Assembly (NCBI RefSeq): GCF_016925535.1
Contig: NZ_CP070496.1
Coordinates: forward strand, 558,001-622,000
Direction: 5' to 3'
Length of the DNA stretch: 64,000 nt
From: Natronoglycomyces albus
GTDB taxonomy: Bacteria; Actinomycetota; Actinomycetes; Mycobacteriales; Micromonosporaceae
Shown: one piece after another, positions 26,387 through 35,520 of the stretch
Position numbering within the stretch: the first letter of the stretch is position 1
Layout of the letters: each line of letters begins with the position of its first letter
Notes under the pieces: generated by a model
Database searches by the model: none
Seen by the model: only the letters and a program-made list of their open reading frames with translations
What the model was told of the DNA's origin: nothing
Translations under genes and position numbers: made by a program

Positions 26387-27307
26387 ATGCTGCGATCTGC
26401 AATTCTAGCCGCTGCTCGGTCATCGAAGATTGAGCGCCTCGTCGGTACCGCCCCGCTTAGCCGGTCGGTGGTTCGGCGCTATGTCGCTGGAGAAACCACC
26501 GCCGATGCCTTGGCCGCCGCCCGCGCCCTTGCCGCCGACGGCCTGCTGTCCACCCTTGACTACCTCGGTGAAGACACCCTGGACATGGCTCAGGCCGAGT
26601 TCACCCGGGACGAGTACCTGCGGCTGCTGCAGGCGCTGAAGGAAGAGGGTTTGGCCGAGACCACCGAGGTCAGCGTGAAGCTGTCCGCGCTGGGCCAGGA
26701 CATCGACCCCGAAGCGGCCTACCGGCACGCTTCCGAAATCTGCGAATCGGCCGCGAAGGCCGAAACGACGGTCACCGTCGACATGGAAGACCACACGCGC
26801 ACCGACTCCACCTTGGAGATCCTCGGACGCCTGCGGGCCAACTTCCCCGACACCGGTGCCGTCCTCCAGTCCTACCTGCGCCGCACCGAGGACGACTGCA
26901 AGGACCTGTCGAAAGAGGGCTCCCGCGTGCGTCTGTGCAAGGGCGCGTACAAGGAGCCCGAGTCGGTCGCCTACCAAGGCAAGCTCGATGTGGACCGCTC
27001 GTATGTGCGCTGCATCAACGCCCTCATGGCCGGAGAAGGCTACCCGATGCTGGCCACCCATGACCCGCGCCTGGTGGAAATCGGCATCGACCGCGCCAAG
27101 TGGTTCGACCGCGACAAGGACTCCTTCGAGTTCCAAATGCTCTATGGCATTCGTCCCGAAGAACAGCTGCGCCTAGCCGCCGAAGGCTACCGGGTTCGCT
27201 GCTACGTCCCCTACGGGGACCAGTGGTACGGCTACCTCATGCGCCGTTTGGCCGAAAGGCCGGCAAACGTGTCCTTCTTCGCGCGCTCTCTGGTAAGCAG
27301 GAAGTAA
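26387..27307 (+). CDS. Proline dehydrogenase
   Basis: A 306-residue monofunctional FAD-dependent proline dehydrogenase, which oxidises proline to pyrroline-5-carboxylate. VSVKLSALG, VDMEDH, RVRLCKGAYKEP, FEFQMLYGI and YVPYGDQWYGYLMRRLAERP are the characteristic FAD- and substrate-binding motifs. The partner P5C dehydrogenase (pruA) is not in the window. It is followed by a clear terminator, so it is probably transcribed alone. Confidence 0.95.
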   Translation: MLRSAILAAARSSKIERLVGTAPLSRSVVRRYVAGETTADALAAARALAADGLLSTLDYLGEDTLDMAQAEFTRDEYLRLLQALKEEGLAETTEVSVKLSALGQDIDPEAAYRHASEICESAAKAETTVTVDMEDHTRTDSTLEILGRLRANFPDTGAVLQSYLRRTEDDCKDLSKEGSRVRLCKGAYKEPESVAYQGKLDVDRSYVRCINALMAGEGYPMLATHDPRLVEIGIDRAKWFDRDKDSFEFQMLYGIRPEEQLRLAAEGYRVRCYVPYGDQWYGYLMRRLAERPANVSFFARSLVSRK

Positions 27308-27417
27308 GCGAAGGCTTAGACCACCTCGCGCACCCTGTAAGACGCCGCCGCCATGAGGCGGCTAGCGCGAGTAGACGACGACGAAGCCGCCGCACACAGG
27401 CGGCCCGTGGTATGTGA

Positions 27418-27452
27418 CCCTCCCCGGATCGGCACAGATTGGGGAGGGTTTT
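27418..27452 (+). terminator. Rho-independent terminator after proline dehydrogenase
   Basis: CCCTCCCC (27418-27425) pairs with GGGGAGGG (27441-27448), followed by four T. It is a classical terminator structure with a 15-nt loop. Confidence 0.85.
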
Positions 27453-27481
27453 CATTGTGACAAACCAGTATCGTGGGAGTT

Positions 27482-29113
27482 GTGACTCACCACCCCGGAC
27501 CTCCCCATGGAGCGCCGCCCCCGCAGGGTCCCCAACCACCTGGGCCGCCCGCTGGGCAACCCCACGTGCCGCAACAGCGTCCTCCCGCTGAGAGCCAGAG
27601 CTACGCGGGCCCGGCCATGAACCCTCCCCAGCCTCCGATCCAACCGGCGCAGCCGCAATACCAGCAGCCCGGCCACCCGGGCATGGCATCGCCACAGCCA
27701 CCGCAAGGAACACATCCGGGGATGTCACCGGGCGGTCACGTGGGCCCAGGCATGTACCCCGGCGGCTACCCGGCCGGACCGCCCCCGCGCACAGGCGGCT
27801 CCAAGGGCCTCGTGGCGATCCTGGCGGTCGTGGTGTTGGCCGCATCGGTCTTCGGCGGCGCGCTGGCCTCCGGCTGGCGACCCATCGACATGGAACCGGA
27901 CCGGGGCACTTTCGAAGCCGGAGCGATCCTGCCCGGGGAAGGCACGATCCCCAGCCCGGGCCCAGACTCGACCCTGCAAGAACGCATCGACTACTTCGAA
28001 GAGCAGGCCGAGCTACGCCTTGAGGCCCATGGCGAATCGCTCGTCTCCGGCAGTCTGGAAGGCTGGCTGGCCGCCTTCGACCCCACGTTGCACTCGTCGA
28101 TGTCCGGTCGCTACGAGACGTTGCAGGCGATGGATGTCAGCCAGTTTGACTACCGGATCACCTCCGGACCGCACGAGGACACCTCGGGCCCGGTGGAGAC
28201 CTATGACGTCTCGGTGGCGGTCAGCTACTGCTTTGTGGTTCCCGCCGGGGAATGCATCCCCACCGACACGGCCATGGAGACGGTCTGGAGCGAGACGGAC
28301 GCGGGCTTCGTCATCATTGAGATGAAGGAGTCCGACCACAGCCCGCGTGGTCCGCACCCGTGGGAAGCCGACGACTTGGTCGCGGCGACCGGCGAACGCA
28401 CCGTGGTGGCACTTCCCTCTCACATGGAAGAACATCTGGACTTCACCTTGCAAGAAGCCGAGAGCGCTGCGGCCCTAGTCGATCAGTACGCGGTGTGGGA
28501 ACCAGTGGAGCGCTACGTGCTTTATGTGGCCGGGGACGACGAATTCGATCGCTGGTTCGGCGGCGACATGGGTGACAACGTGGTCGGGTACGCGTTGGGC
28601 CTGGACGGTACCTATCAAGGCACGCTGCAAGAGACGACGATGCCCACGGTGGTGGCGGTCGATCGCACCGGTTGGGGCGAGGAATTCATCTCCACGGTCC
28701 GCCACGAGTTGGCCCATGTGGCGACACTGCACCGAGCTGACTCGACCCGCAACTACCAAGAGACTTGGTGGATGGTCGAAGGAATCGCCGAGTACATCGA
28801 CTATGAGGGCCCGGTCGGTAACTACCCACGCCTGCAAGATGTTTCGGGGTTCGTCAATGATGGCGGTTGCAGCAGCGACATCCCGCCGCCGAGCAACAGC
28901 GACTCGGCCCTGGCGGGCTCAGGTTCCTACGGCTGCGCGTTTCTGGCTGTGACTTATATGGTCGATGAATACGGCCAGGATGACTTCTTGCAATGGTTCG
29001 GTGAATCGGTACGCGAAGGCAAGAGCCCGTCGCGAAGTGCCGAGGACATATATGGGAAATCATCTTCTGAATTGATGGAAGAAATTACGCGATACATACA
29101 GGAAACTGTCTGA
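27482..29113 (+). CDS. Membrane-anchored putative metallopeptidase (gluzincin-like)
   Basis: A 543-residue protein. Residues 1-100 are a Pro/Gly/Gln-rich cytoplasmic region. One transmembrane helix follows (VAILAVVVLAASVFGGALA, about 110-128), then an extracellular region. Near residue 405 it has HELAH followed by WWMVEGIAEY. HExxH plus a downstream Glu in a W-x-x-EGxAEY context is the zinc site of gluzincin peptidases of the peptidase-MA type. The middle (170-300) resembles no domain I recognise. The start is GTG 27482 or 27473; neither has a convincing ribosome-binding site. Confidence 0.75.
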   Translation: MTHHPGPPHGAPPPQGPQPPGPPAGQPHVPQQRPPAESQSYAGPAMNPPQPPIQPAQPQYQQPGHPGMASPQPPQGTHPGMSPGGHVGPGMYPGGYPAGPPPRTGGSKGLVAILAVVVLAASVFGGALASGWRPIDMEPDRGTFEAGAILPGEGTIPSPGPDSTLQERIDYFEEQAELRLEAHGESLVSGSLEGWLAAFDPTLHSSMSGRYETLQAMDVSQFDYRITSGPHEDTSGPVETYDVSVAVSYCFVVPAGECIPTDTAMETVWSETDAGFVIIEMKESDHSPRGPHPWEADDLVAATGERTVVALPSHMEEHLDFTLQEAESAAALVDQYAVWEPVERYVLYVAGDDEFDRWFGGDMGDNVVGYALGLDGTYQGTLQETTMPTVVAVDRTGWGEEFISTVRHELAHVATLHRADSTRNYQETWWMVEGIAEYIDYEGPVGNYPRLQDVSGFVNDGGCSSDIPPPSNSDSALAGSGSYGCAFLAVTYMVDEYGQDDFLQWFGESVREGKSPSRSAEDIYGKSSSELMEEITRYIQETV

Positions 29114-29306
29114 AATTGACTATTGCCCGCTGTGGCTGACTGCCGTAACATGAGCAACACCCCAAACGGTAGAGGCAGTCGTCACAGAGAAGTTACGTAC
29201 TCCCCTCTCGGGGTAATTGCCTGACCAATGGGCGCACCACTCCCGGTGCGCTCCCTGACACCGGTCCCCTCTGATGCCAGGTGGCACCAAAAGAACGGTG
29301 AGATAT

Positions 29307-29516
29307 ATGAATGAACCCAGCAAGATTCTCGATGAAGTCAAGTTTCTGACAGTCTCTGAGGTCGCTGAACTGATGCGGGTCTCCAAGATGACTGTCTATC
29401 GCCTTGTCCACTCCGGGGACTTGCAGGCGGTGCGAGTCGGCCGCTCCTTCCGAGTGCCCGAAAGCGCAGTGGAGGATTACCTCTCCGGCGCGCTTGACTC
29501 TACCGCGAAAGAATAA
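29307..29516 (+). CDS. Excisionase-family (MerR-like) DNA-binding protein
   Basis: A 69-residue winged-helix protein. FLTVSEVAELMRVSKMTVYRLVHSG is the HTH and AVRVGRSFRVPESAVEDYL the wing, as in excisionase/BldC-like proteins. It corresponds in position to mycobacterial Rv0500A, just before bS22. It is distinct from the BldC homologue at 41417-41629. ATG 29307 follows GGTGAG. The upstream leader (29114-29306) contains two short hairpins that could be attenuators. Confidence 0.88.
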   Translation: MNEPSKILDEVKFLTVSEVAELMRVSKMTVYRLVHSGDLQAVRVGRSFRVPESAVEDYLSGALDSTAKE

Positions 29517-29668
29517 GCACCCGCTCGATCACGATAAGAAGTCTATGAACACATGAAGAGCCGATGGGCGTTCTCGTTGCATCGTTGACTTCGGCTAACG
29601 GTGTCCCTCGCGGCCGTTCGGCTCTATTTCCAGGAGAAGAACCTCCAAGCACCCTGATATACCACCTC

Positions 29669-29706
29669 GGCCGACCCGGTGAATCATTCCCGGGTCGGCC
29701 GTTTTG
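29669..29706 (+). terminator. Rho-independent terminator after the excisionase-like gene
   Basis: The 11-bp stem GGCCGACCCGG/CCGGGTCGGCC is followed by GTTTTG. It lies about 150 bp after the HTH gene. The remainder of 29517-29923 contains no gene I can support. Confidence 0.85.
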
Positions 29707-29923
29707 CCTCCCTGTGCAGGCGGAACTATCGTCGCGGGTGCCCCGCTGGTAGCTCGGATGGCGGCCGCGCATCCAGCAGGGCGGCAGCGGCCTGACCGGC
29801 CCACTAGAGCCTGCCCTGTGATGTGATGGGCTACCTACCGGCCCTGCGAGTGGCCCCATGGGCGGGGCACGTTAGCCTAGTGGGGTAGAAAGTTTTCCTA
29901 GTTTTGATCTGTGAGGTACCTCT

Positions 29924-30025
29924 ATGGGCTCGGTCGTCAAGAAGCGGCGTAAGCGCATGGCAAAGAAGAAGCACCGTAAGCTGCTTCGTAAGACCCGCGT
30001 GCAGCGTCGTCGTCTCGGCAAGTAG
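29924..30025 (+). CDS. Small ribosomal subunit protein bS22 (AURKAIP1/COX24-like)
   Basis: A 33-residue, extremely basic protein starting [20 protein letters not shown] and ending RVQRRRLGK. It matches the actinobacterial bS22 protein seen on the small subunit of mycobacterial ribosomes (Rv0500B type). GTGAGG lies near the start. It is easily missed because of its size. It is followed by a strong hairpin. Confidence 0.93.
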   Translation: MGSVVKKRRKRMAKKKHRKLLRKTRVQRRRLGK

Positions 30026-30063
30026 CCCTCACGCTCGACCTCGCCGATAACTGCGCTCATCAC

Positions 30064-30096
30064 CGAATCGCCCCAGCCACCGGCTGGCGCGATTCG
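30064..30096 (+). terminator. Hairpin terminator after bS22
   Basis: CGAATCGCCCCAGCC pairs with GGCTGGCGCGATTCG over 15 positions with one mismatch. The following 250 bp up to the acyltransferase hold no visible gene. Confidence 0.75.
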
Positions 30097-30343
30097 CGCC
30101 GGTGAGCGCATTTGTCTGCCCAAAAACTCTCAGCGGCACCGCATAGCCGCGATCCTATGGCCACCTTGCGCAGGCGCGACCGCGCCGACTATGTGCGCCC
30201 CAAGCCCATCAGCGCCACCCCATCAAGGTGGACCCGGTGGTAGCCGCGCGTGGAATTTCGTTCTCGTCCGCAAGTAGTGATACCGTCACTATAAGCGCGT
30301 AAGCCGTTGTCAGGCACCACTCTCAGGGCAGGTAGGCCGCCGC

Positions 30344-31138
30344 ATGAGCAACCCTTTCGATTCGGCTCCGATGCGAGACCGTTTTGATCCCGAACTGACC
30401 GAACACCTCGCGTTGCCCATCTTGCGACAGCTGTACAACAACTGGTTTCGGGTCACGGTCAACGGCATCGACAATCTGCCCGAAGAAGGGCCCGTCCTGC
30501 TGGTCGCCAACCATTCGGGGACCATCGCCGTGGATGCGATGATGCTCATGGTCGCCGTCCACGACGAACCCGAGAAGCCGCGCCATCTGCGCCTCCTGGG
30601 CGCCGACTTCATGCTAAATACGCCCATCGTCGGGCAAGCCGTGAAACGGTTCGGCGCTACCGTGGCCAACCCGAAGGACGCTCTTGAGCTGGTGCAACGC
30701 GGTGAGGCCATCGGTGTGTTCCCCGAGGGCACCAAGGGCACCGGAAAGCCCTTCGCGCAACGCTATCGGCTGCAACGTTTCGGGCGCGGCGGGTTTGCCG
30801 CGCTCGCCTTGCAAACCGGCACCCCGATCATTCCAGTGTCCATTATGGGGGCTGAAGAGATATACCCGCTCATTGGCAATATGCCACGATTGGCCCGCAA
30901 ACTAGGACTGCCGTACTTCCCAGTGACGCCAACGTTCCCGTTTCTGGGCCCCTTGGGTTTGGTTCCGCTGCCGACGAAGTGGACAATCGAATTCGGCAAG
31001 CCGGTGGAAACGGCCGGGGCCGAATATGACGCGCACTCGGCGCGAGACGTCTTCGCATTGGCCGATTCGGTCAAGAAGACCATCCAGGCGACCTTGGACG
31101 GCCTACTAGAACAGCGCGGTTCCATCTTCGGGGACTGA
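30344..31138 (+). CDS. Lysophospholipid acyltransferase family protein (PlsC-like)
   Basis: A 264-residue acyltransferase. ANHSGTIAVD is the mycobacterial-type variant of the catalytic NHxxxxD motif. VFPEGTKGTG is the glycerol-phosphate-binding motif III, and GTPIIPVSIMG matches motif IV. It is expected to acylate lysophosphatidate or a related lipid at the membrane. The neighbour bS22 and the HTH gene mirror Rv0500A-Rv0502, but the epimerase gene found between them in mycobacteria is missing here. Confidence 0.88.
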   Translation: MSNPFDSAPMRDRFDPELTEHLALPILRQLYNNWFRVTVNGIDNLPEEGPVLLVANHSGTIAVDAMMLMVAVHDEPEKPRHLRLLGADFMLNTPIVGQAVKRFGATVANPKDALELVQRGEAIGVFPEGTKGTGKPFAQRYRLQRFGRGGFAALALQTGTPIIPVSIMGAEEIYPLIGNMPRLARKLGLPYFPVTPTFPFLGPLGLVPLPTKWTIEFGKPVETAGAEYDAHSARDVFALADSVKKTIQATLDGLLEQRGSIFGD

Positions 31139-31254
31139 GGCGCACCCAAGACGGCGGCCCGCGCCACGGGGCGCTGAGCGCCATACGGCCCTTGAATCGC
31201 ATCGGGCTGTCGCGACCTAGTCGCACCCGCGAATCAGTACGTTAGAGTAGGGCC

Positions 31255-31560
31255 ATGGTAGAAGCAGCACCATTCGCCCTCCAAGTCTATGCCTGGACCA
31301 TGTTCCTGATCAGCGGCTTGTCGGGTCTGCTGGCGATCGGAGCCGCTTTGCACTGCGCGGTGCAAAAGAACGAGGTTTTCGGCGCGATCGGCACGATCTC
31401 CAAGGGCACATGGCTGGCCGTCCTCCTCATCCCCGCCGTCTTGGCCATGTTCCCCACCGGCCTGGCGTTTATCTTCGGCCTGATCGCCTTGTGCGCGGCA
31501 TTGGTCTACCTACTGGATATCCGCAAGGGCATCAAGGAAATAGGCCAAAACCCCTACTAG
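31255..31560 (+). CDS. DUF2516 family membrane protein
   Basis: A 101-residue protein with three predicted transmembrane helices. The C-terminal DIRKGIKEIGQNPY and the overall layout fit DUF2516, an actinobacterial family without known function. It is convergent with htpX; only 48 bp separate the stops, and a GGCCTC/GAGGCC hairpin (about 31574-31595) may serve both genes. Confidence 0.8.
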   Translation: MVEAAPFALQVYAWTMFLISGLSGLLAIGAALHCAVQKNEVFGAIGTISKGTWLAVLLIPAVLAMFPTGLAFIFGLIALCAALVYLLDIRKGIKEIGQNPY

Positions 31561-31608
31561 GACATGACACAGGGCCTCCGCGACATCGCAGAGGCCCCAC
31601 GCGGTCGG

Positions 31609-32454
31609 TTAGCGGATACCCCGCGACATAGCCTGCAAGCGCTGCACCCGATCTTCGGTCGGCGGGTGGGTACGAAACAGGTTCGCCATCCCGCCACCCC
31701 GCAACGGGTTCGAAATCATCAGATGCGCCTCCGAGGCTGCCGGAGAGTCAGCGCGCATGGGGACCTGGTCCACGCCCCGCTCGATCTTCTTTAGCGCGCT
31801 AGCCAAGGCCATCGGGTCGCCGGTCAGCTCGGCCCCCGATTTATCGGCCTGGTATTCGCGGCTACGGCTGACACCCATGCGGATGATGCCCGCCGCCATT
31901 GGGGCCAGCAGCATCAAAGCCAGGATGACCAGCGGATTGCCACCGCCGCGTCCCATCGCGCCCCGGAAGTACAGGATGTACGTCAGCGAGGTGATCATGC
32001 TGGCCAGGGCTCCGGCCACCGAGGAGATGAGGATGTCGCGGTTGTAGACGTGGGACAGTTCGTGTCCAATGACGCCCCGCAGTTCGCGGGGGCTGAGGAT
32101 GCGCAGAATACCTTCGGTGACCGCGACGGCCGCGTTTTGCGGGTTGCGTCCGGTGGCGAAGGCGTTCGGTTGTTGAGTGGGCGCGATATAGAGCCTCGGC
32201 ATCGGCTGGTTGGCCTTATGCGACAGTTCGCGCACCATAGCGTACAGTTCCGGGGCCTGATACTCGGTGACCTCGCGGGCCTGCATCGCCTTGATGGCCA
32301 GCTTGTCGGAGTTGTAATAGGCGTAGCCGTTAATCCCCAACGCCAGCACGGCGGCGATGATGACACCGGTGGTCCCGCCCAGCAGGGCCCCGATTCCAAT
32401 CACGATTCCGGACAGCGCTCCGAGGAGGACTGCCGTCTTCAAGCCGTTTCGCAT
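31609..32454 (-). CDS. htpX: Membrane zinc metalloprotease HtpX
   Basis: A 281-residue M48B peptidase. An N-terminal transmembrane pair (7-50) is followed by the zinc motif HELSH in GVIGHELSHVYNRD (about residue 130), a second membrane pair and SREYQADKSGAEL carrying the third zinc ligand. HtpX degrades misfolded membrane proteins together with FtsH. Length is normal. The ATG at 32454 is plausible though the ribosome-binding site is weak. Confidence 0.95.
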   Translation of the reverse strand: MRNGLKTAVLLGALSGIVIGIGALLGGTTGVIIAAVLALGINGYAYYNSDKLAIKAMQAREVTEYQAPELYAMVRELSHKANQPMPRLYIAPTQQPNAFATGRNPQNAAVAVTEGILRILSPRELRGVIGHELSHVYNRDILISSVAGALASMITSLTYILYFRGAMGRGGGNPLVILALMLLAPMAAGIIRMGVSRSREYQADKSGAELTGDPMALASALKKIERGVDQVPMRADSPAASEAHLMISNPLRGGGMANLFRTHPPTEDRVQRLQAMSRGIR

Positions 32455-32559
32455 ATGACAAACGTACAGGTCAAAGCTGAAAAAATCTTGAGTGTGATAT
32501 GGCCTAGGCGGTGGCGTGCGGCACGATCACCGCGCTATCTGGACCTGATGGCCGACCCA

Positions 32560-34050
32560 TCAGCCGAACTGGGCCCAGCTCAAGACGAGCTCGGGAAGGA
32601 AGCCGATGGCCAGGAGCATGATTCCCGCCACCACCGCCACCGCCAGGGTGGGGCCGTGCGCCTGGTAGTTACTGGGCGCACCGATGAGGATCGTACGCAA
32701 CAGCCGCAGATAGTAGACCAGACCGATGGCGGTGCCAACGATGACGGCGATGGCCAGCCCCACCGAAGCCCCGGCCAACCATTGCAAGATGGCGACCTTC
32801 GCGAACAGCCCCGCCATGCCAGGCGGCAGCCCCGCCAGACCCGCGACGGCCACCGCCAGGAGAGCCGCGGAGCCGGGCCGCTGATGCCACAACCCGCTCA
32901 AGTCCCGGATGAACCCGCCATCGTTATCACCGCGAATGGCAGTCAGGACCGTCAAAGCGGTCGCCTCCATAAGCACGAAGAACACCGCGTAGGCGAATGC
33001 GGCCGCCGCCGCCAGCGCCGGATCAGCACGCCCGGTGAGTGTCACCAGCGCGGCCAATGGAGCCAACAGATAGCCCGCGTGCGCGACCGAGGACCAGGCA
33101 AAGAGACGTACCGTACGCCGCTGGGAGAGCGCTCCCAGGTTGCCAACGAGAATGGATGTCAGCGACAACGCGACCAGAATCGTCCCCACCGTCAGCGGCG
33201 CGCTGGCGAGGCCAAAATAGGTGATCCAGATGATCGCGACCGCTCCGGCCAGCTTCGATGCGCTGGCCAGGTAGGTGACCACCGGTAGGGGGGCGCGGTC
33301 ATAGACCAGTGGAGCCCAAGCGTGCAGGGGAGCGGCGGCGATTTTGAACGCCAATCCGCCAATGAGGAGCGCGACTCCGGCCGCGACCAGCGCCGGATGG
33401 GCCTCGGAGAGATCCAGCGCGCTGAGGTGAACAGTCCCGGCGGCCGCGTAGAGGATCGCCGCACCCATGAGCGCGGTGGCGCCGGTGGTGACCGAGGCGA
33501 TCAAATATGTCACGCCCGCCTCGGTGGAGGCTCGGTCACCGCGCAGGCTCACCAGGATGTACAGCGGCAATGTCACCGTCTCCACGGCGATGATGATCGT
33601 GATCAGGTCGCGGCTGGAGGCCAGCACCACCGCCCCGGTGAAGGAGGCCATGAGCAAGAAAAGATACTCGCCCACCGGCTTCGACTCCGCCGCCGGATCG
33701 AACGGTCTCTCACCTTCGCTTCCAAGAGGGGCTGTGGCCAGGAAGCGGGCCGACAGCGCGACGGTCAGCAAGGTTAGCGCCGCGAACACGACCACCGCGG
33801 CGATGGCGGGCCGGTCCAGGACGAACGTGAAGTGTCCGGCCACGGGGAAACTGACCAGACCATCGAGCCCCTCGGCGGCCGCGCCCAACCAGATGGCCGC
33901 GGCTCCCGTCGCGGCGACCCCCAGGGCCGCCAGGGCCGATAGGGCCCGCCGGTTACTCCACAGCAGGTCCAACACCAGCACCAACACCGCCGTGGCGGCC
34001 GCGATGTAGGCCGGTAGCAGCGCCAGGTGATTGATCGCTTGTGCTTCCAT
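32560..34050 (-). CDS. nuoN: NADH-quinone oxidoreductase subunit N
   Basis: A 496-residue antiporter-like subunit of complex I with about fourteen transmembrane helices. Conserved features include VETVTLPLYILVSL (helix-5 Glu) and the discontinuous-helix segment GLPPGMAGLFAKV. It forms part of the proton-pumping membrane arm. It starts directly after the nuoM stop codon and is the last gene of nuoKLMN. No nuo gene follows it. Confidence 0.94.
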   Translation of the reverse strand: MEAQAINHLALLPAYIAAATAVLVLVLDLLWSNRRALSALAALGVAATGAAAIWLGAAAEGLDGLVSFPVAGHFTFVLDRPAIAAVVVFAALTLLTVALSARFLATAPLGSEGERPFDPAAESKPVGEYLFLLMASFTGAVVLASSRDLITIIIAVETVTLPLYILVSLRGDRASTEAGVTYLIASVTTGATALMGAAILYAAAGTVHLSALDLSEAHPALVAAGVALLIGGLAFKIAAAPLHAWAPLVYDRAPLPVVTYLASASKLAGAVAIIWITYFGLASAPLTVGTILVALSLTSILVGNLGALSQRRTVRLFAWSSVAHAGYLLAPLAALVTLTGRADPALAAAAAFAYAVFFVLMEATALTVLTAIRGDNDGGFIRDLSGLWHQRPGSAALLAVAVAGLAGLPPGMAGLFAKVAILQWLAGASVGLAIAVIVGTAIGLVYYLRLLRTILIGAPSNYQAHGPTLAVAVVAGIMLLAIGFLPELVLSWAQFG

Positions 34051-35520
34051 CTAGAACGCCCCCCAGCCGATGCCGTCGGCGAACATGTCGAGCATGAGCC
34101 ACGGGGCTAGACCCAGCAGCAGGGTCAAGAGCACCAGGGGCGACCAGATCGCCAGCTCGGACTTACGCAAATTCGTGTCCACGATGGCCCTCACCGCCGG
34201 GGCCGGTTGGCCGTAGACGACCTGTTTGAGTAGCCGCAAGAAGTACGCCACCGTCAACAGGGCTCCCACCGCCGCGACAACGGCGGCGATCAACCACATC
34301 CCACCCAGTGACGCGGTGGCGTAGACGGTGAACGCCTCGCCCCAGAAACCGGCCAGGCCCGGCAGCCCCAGCGACGCCAACGTCCCAAAACCCAACAGTC
34401 CCGCCACCGACGGCGCAACGATACGCAGCCCACCCAGCTGGGAGAGGATTCCGGTGTCCGTGCGGGCCTTGATGCCGCCGACCATAAAGAACAGCAGTCC
34501 CGTGATCAACCCGTGCGCGATGTTGGCATACAGCGCCGCGTACATGCCCGAGAGCGTGCCCGTGGCCAACGCCAGCACCACAAAACCCATGTGTCCCACC
34601 GAAGAGTAGGCGATCAGTCGCTTCAGTTCCGTCTGCGCCAGACACACCAGCGCGGCGACGACAATGCCCAGTGAGGCCAATGTCGCCAATACTGGCGCAG
34701 CCTGCGCCGCCCCATCGGGAGCCGTGCCGAAAGCGACCCGGATCAGCCCGTACGTGCCCAGTTTGAGCAGCACCCCGGCCAGAATCACCGAACCGACCGT
34801 GGGGGCGGCGGTGTGCGCGTCGGGTAGCCACGAATGGAACGGCCACAGTGGTGCCTTCACGGCGAAGCCGATCGCCAGCAAAGCGAATGCCGCCAGCGAC
34901 AGTTCCGGGGAAATCCCGCCAGCGGCGATAATGTCGCTCAAACCAGCGGTGCCGGTGTCGAACACCACCAGAAACAGGCCCGTCGCCATCAAAAGTGAAC
35001 CCGACAGCGTGAACACGGCGAACTTAGCGGCCGCGTGCCGGGAACCTTTACCGCCCCACCAATAGATGATCGCCCACATCGGCAGCAGCACCGCCTCGAA
35101 GGCGATAAAGAACAGCACCAGATTGTCGGCCAAGAACACCGTCGACACCGCCGCTTGCACCGCCAACAACCCAGCGGCCAGCGCACCGGGCCGGTGCATC
35201 GGGTTGGCGACCGTATGCACGCAGCACAGGAAGGTCAACAACGCGGTCAACGCCACCAGTGGCCAGGAGATCCCGTCGACGCCCAACGCGAAATCCAAAT
35301 GCGCGCTGGGAGCCCACGGATACGACACTTCATGCCACCAGCGGCCAGCGCTACCCTCAGCGCGATCAAAAGGCAATACCGCGACCGCCACCAGCGACAG
35401 CACCGCAATACCAGTGGCCAACTGCGCGGCCCAACGGCGATGCCGCACCAGCCACACAAGAAGCGCCCCCGCCGTCGGCAGTGCCACCACAGCGATCAAC
35501 GCCAGCGAACCTAGGACCAC
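34051..35520 (-). CDS. nuoM: NADH-quinone oxidoreductase subunit M
   Basis: A 489-residue antiporter-like subunit with about fourteen transmembrane helices. FIAFEAVLLPMWAIIYWWG holds the essential Glu of helix 5, and KAPLWPFHSWLPDAHTAAPT is the strongly conserved Lys/His segment of helices 7-8. GTG 35520 overlaps the nuoL stop by ten bases, with GGGGTGA upstream. It works with nuoL and nuoN in proton translocation. Confidence 0.95.
   Translation of the reverse strand: MVLGSLALIAVVALPTAGALLVWLVRHRRWAAQLATGIAVLSLVAVAVLPFDRAEGSAGRWWHEVSYPWAPSAHLDFALGVDGISWPLVALTALLTFLCCVHTVANPMHRPGALAAGLLAVQAAVSTVFLADNLVLFFIAFEAVLLPMWAIIYWWGGKGSRHAAAKFAVFTLSGSLLMATGLFLVVFDTGTAGLSDIIAAGGISPELSLAAFALLAIGFAVKAPLWPFHSWLPDAHTAAPTVGSVILAGVLLKLGTYGLIRVAFGTAPDGAAQAAPVLATLASLGIVVAALVCLAQTELKRLIAYSSVGHMGFVVLALATGTLSGMYAALYANIAHGLITGLLFFMVGGIKARTDTGILSQLGGLRIVAPSVAGLLGFGTLASLGLPGLAGFWGEAFTVYATASLGGMWLIAAVVAAVGALLTVAYFLRLLKQVVYGQPAPAVRAIVDTNLRKSELAIWSPLVLLTLLLGLAPWLMLDMFADGIGWGAF

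Noticed and set aside
32050-33288. 412-residue plus-strand open frame opposite htpX and nuoN
   Set aside because: It is antisense to two clear genes and translates to Gln/Arg/His-rich low-complexity sequence, as expected from high-GC shadows.
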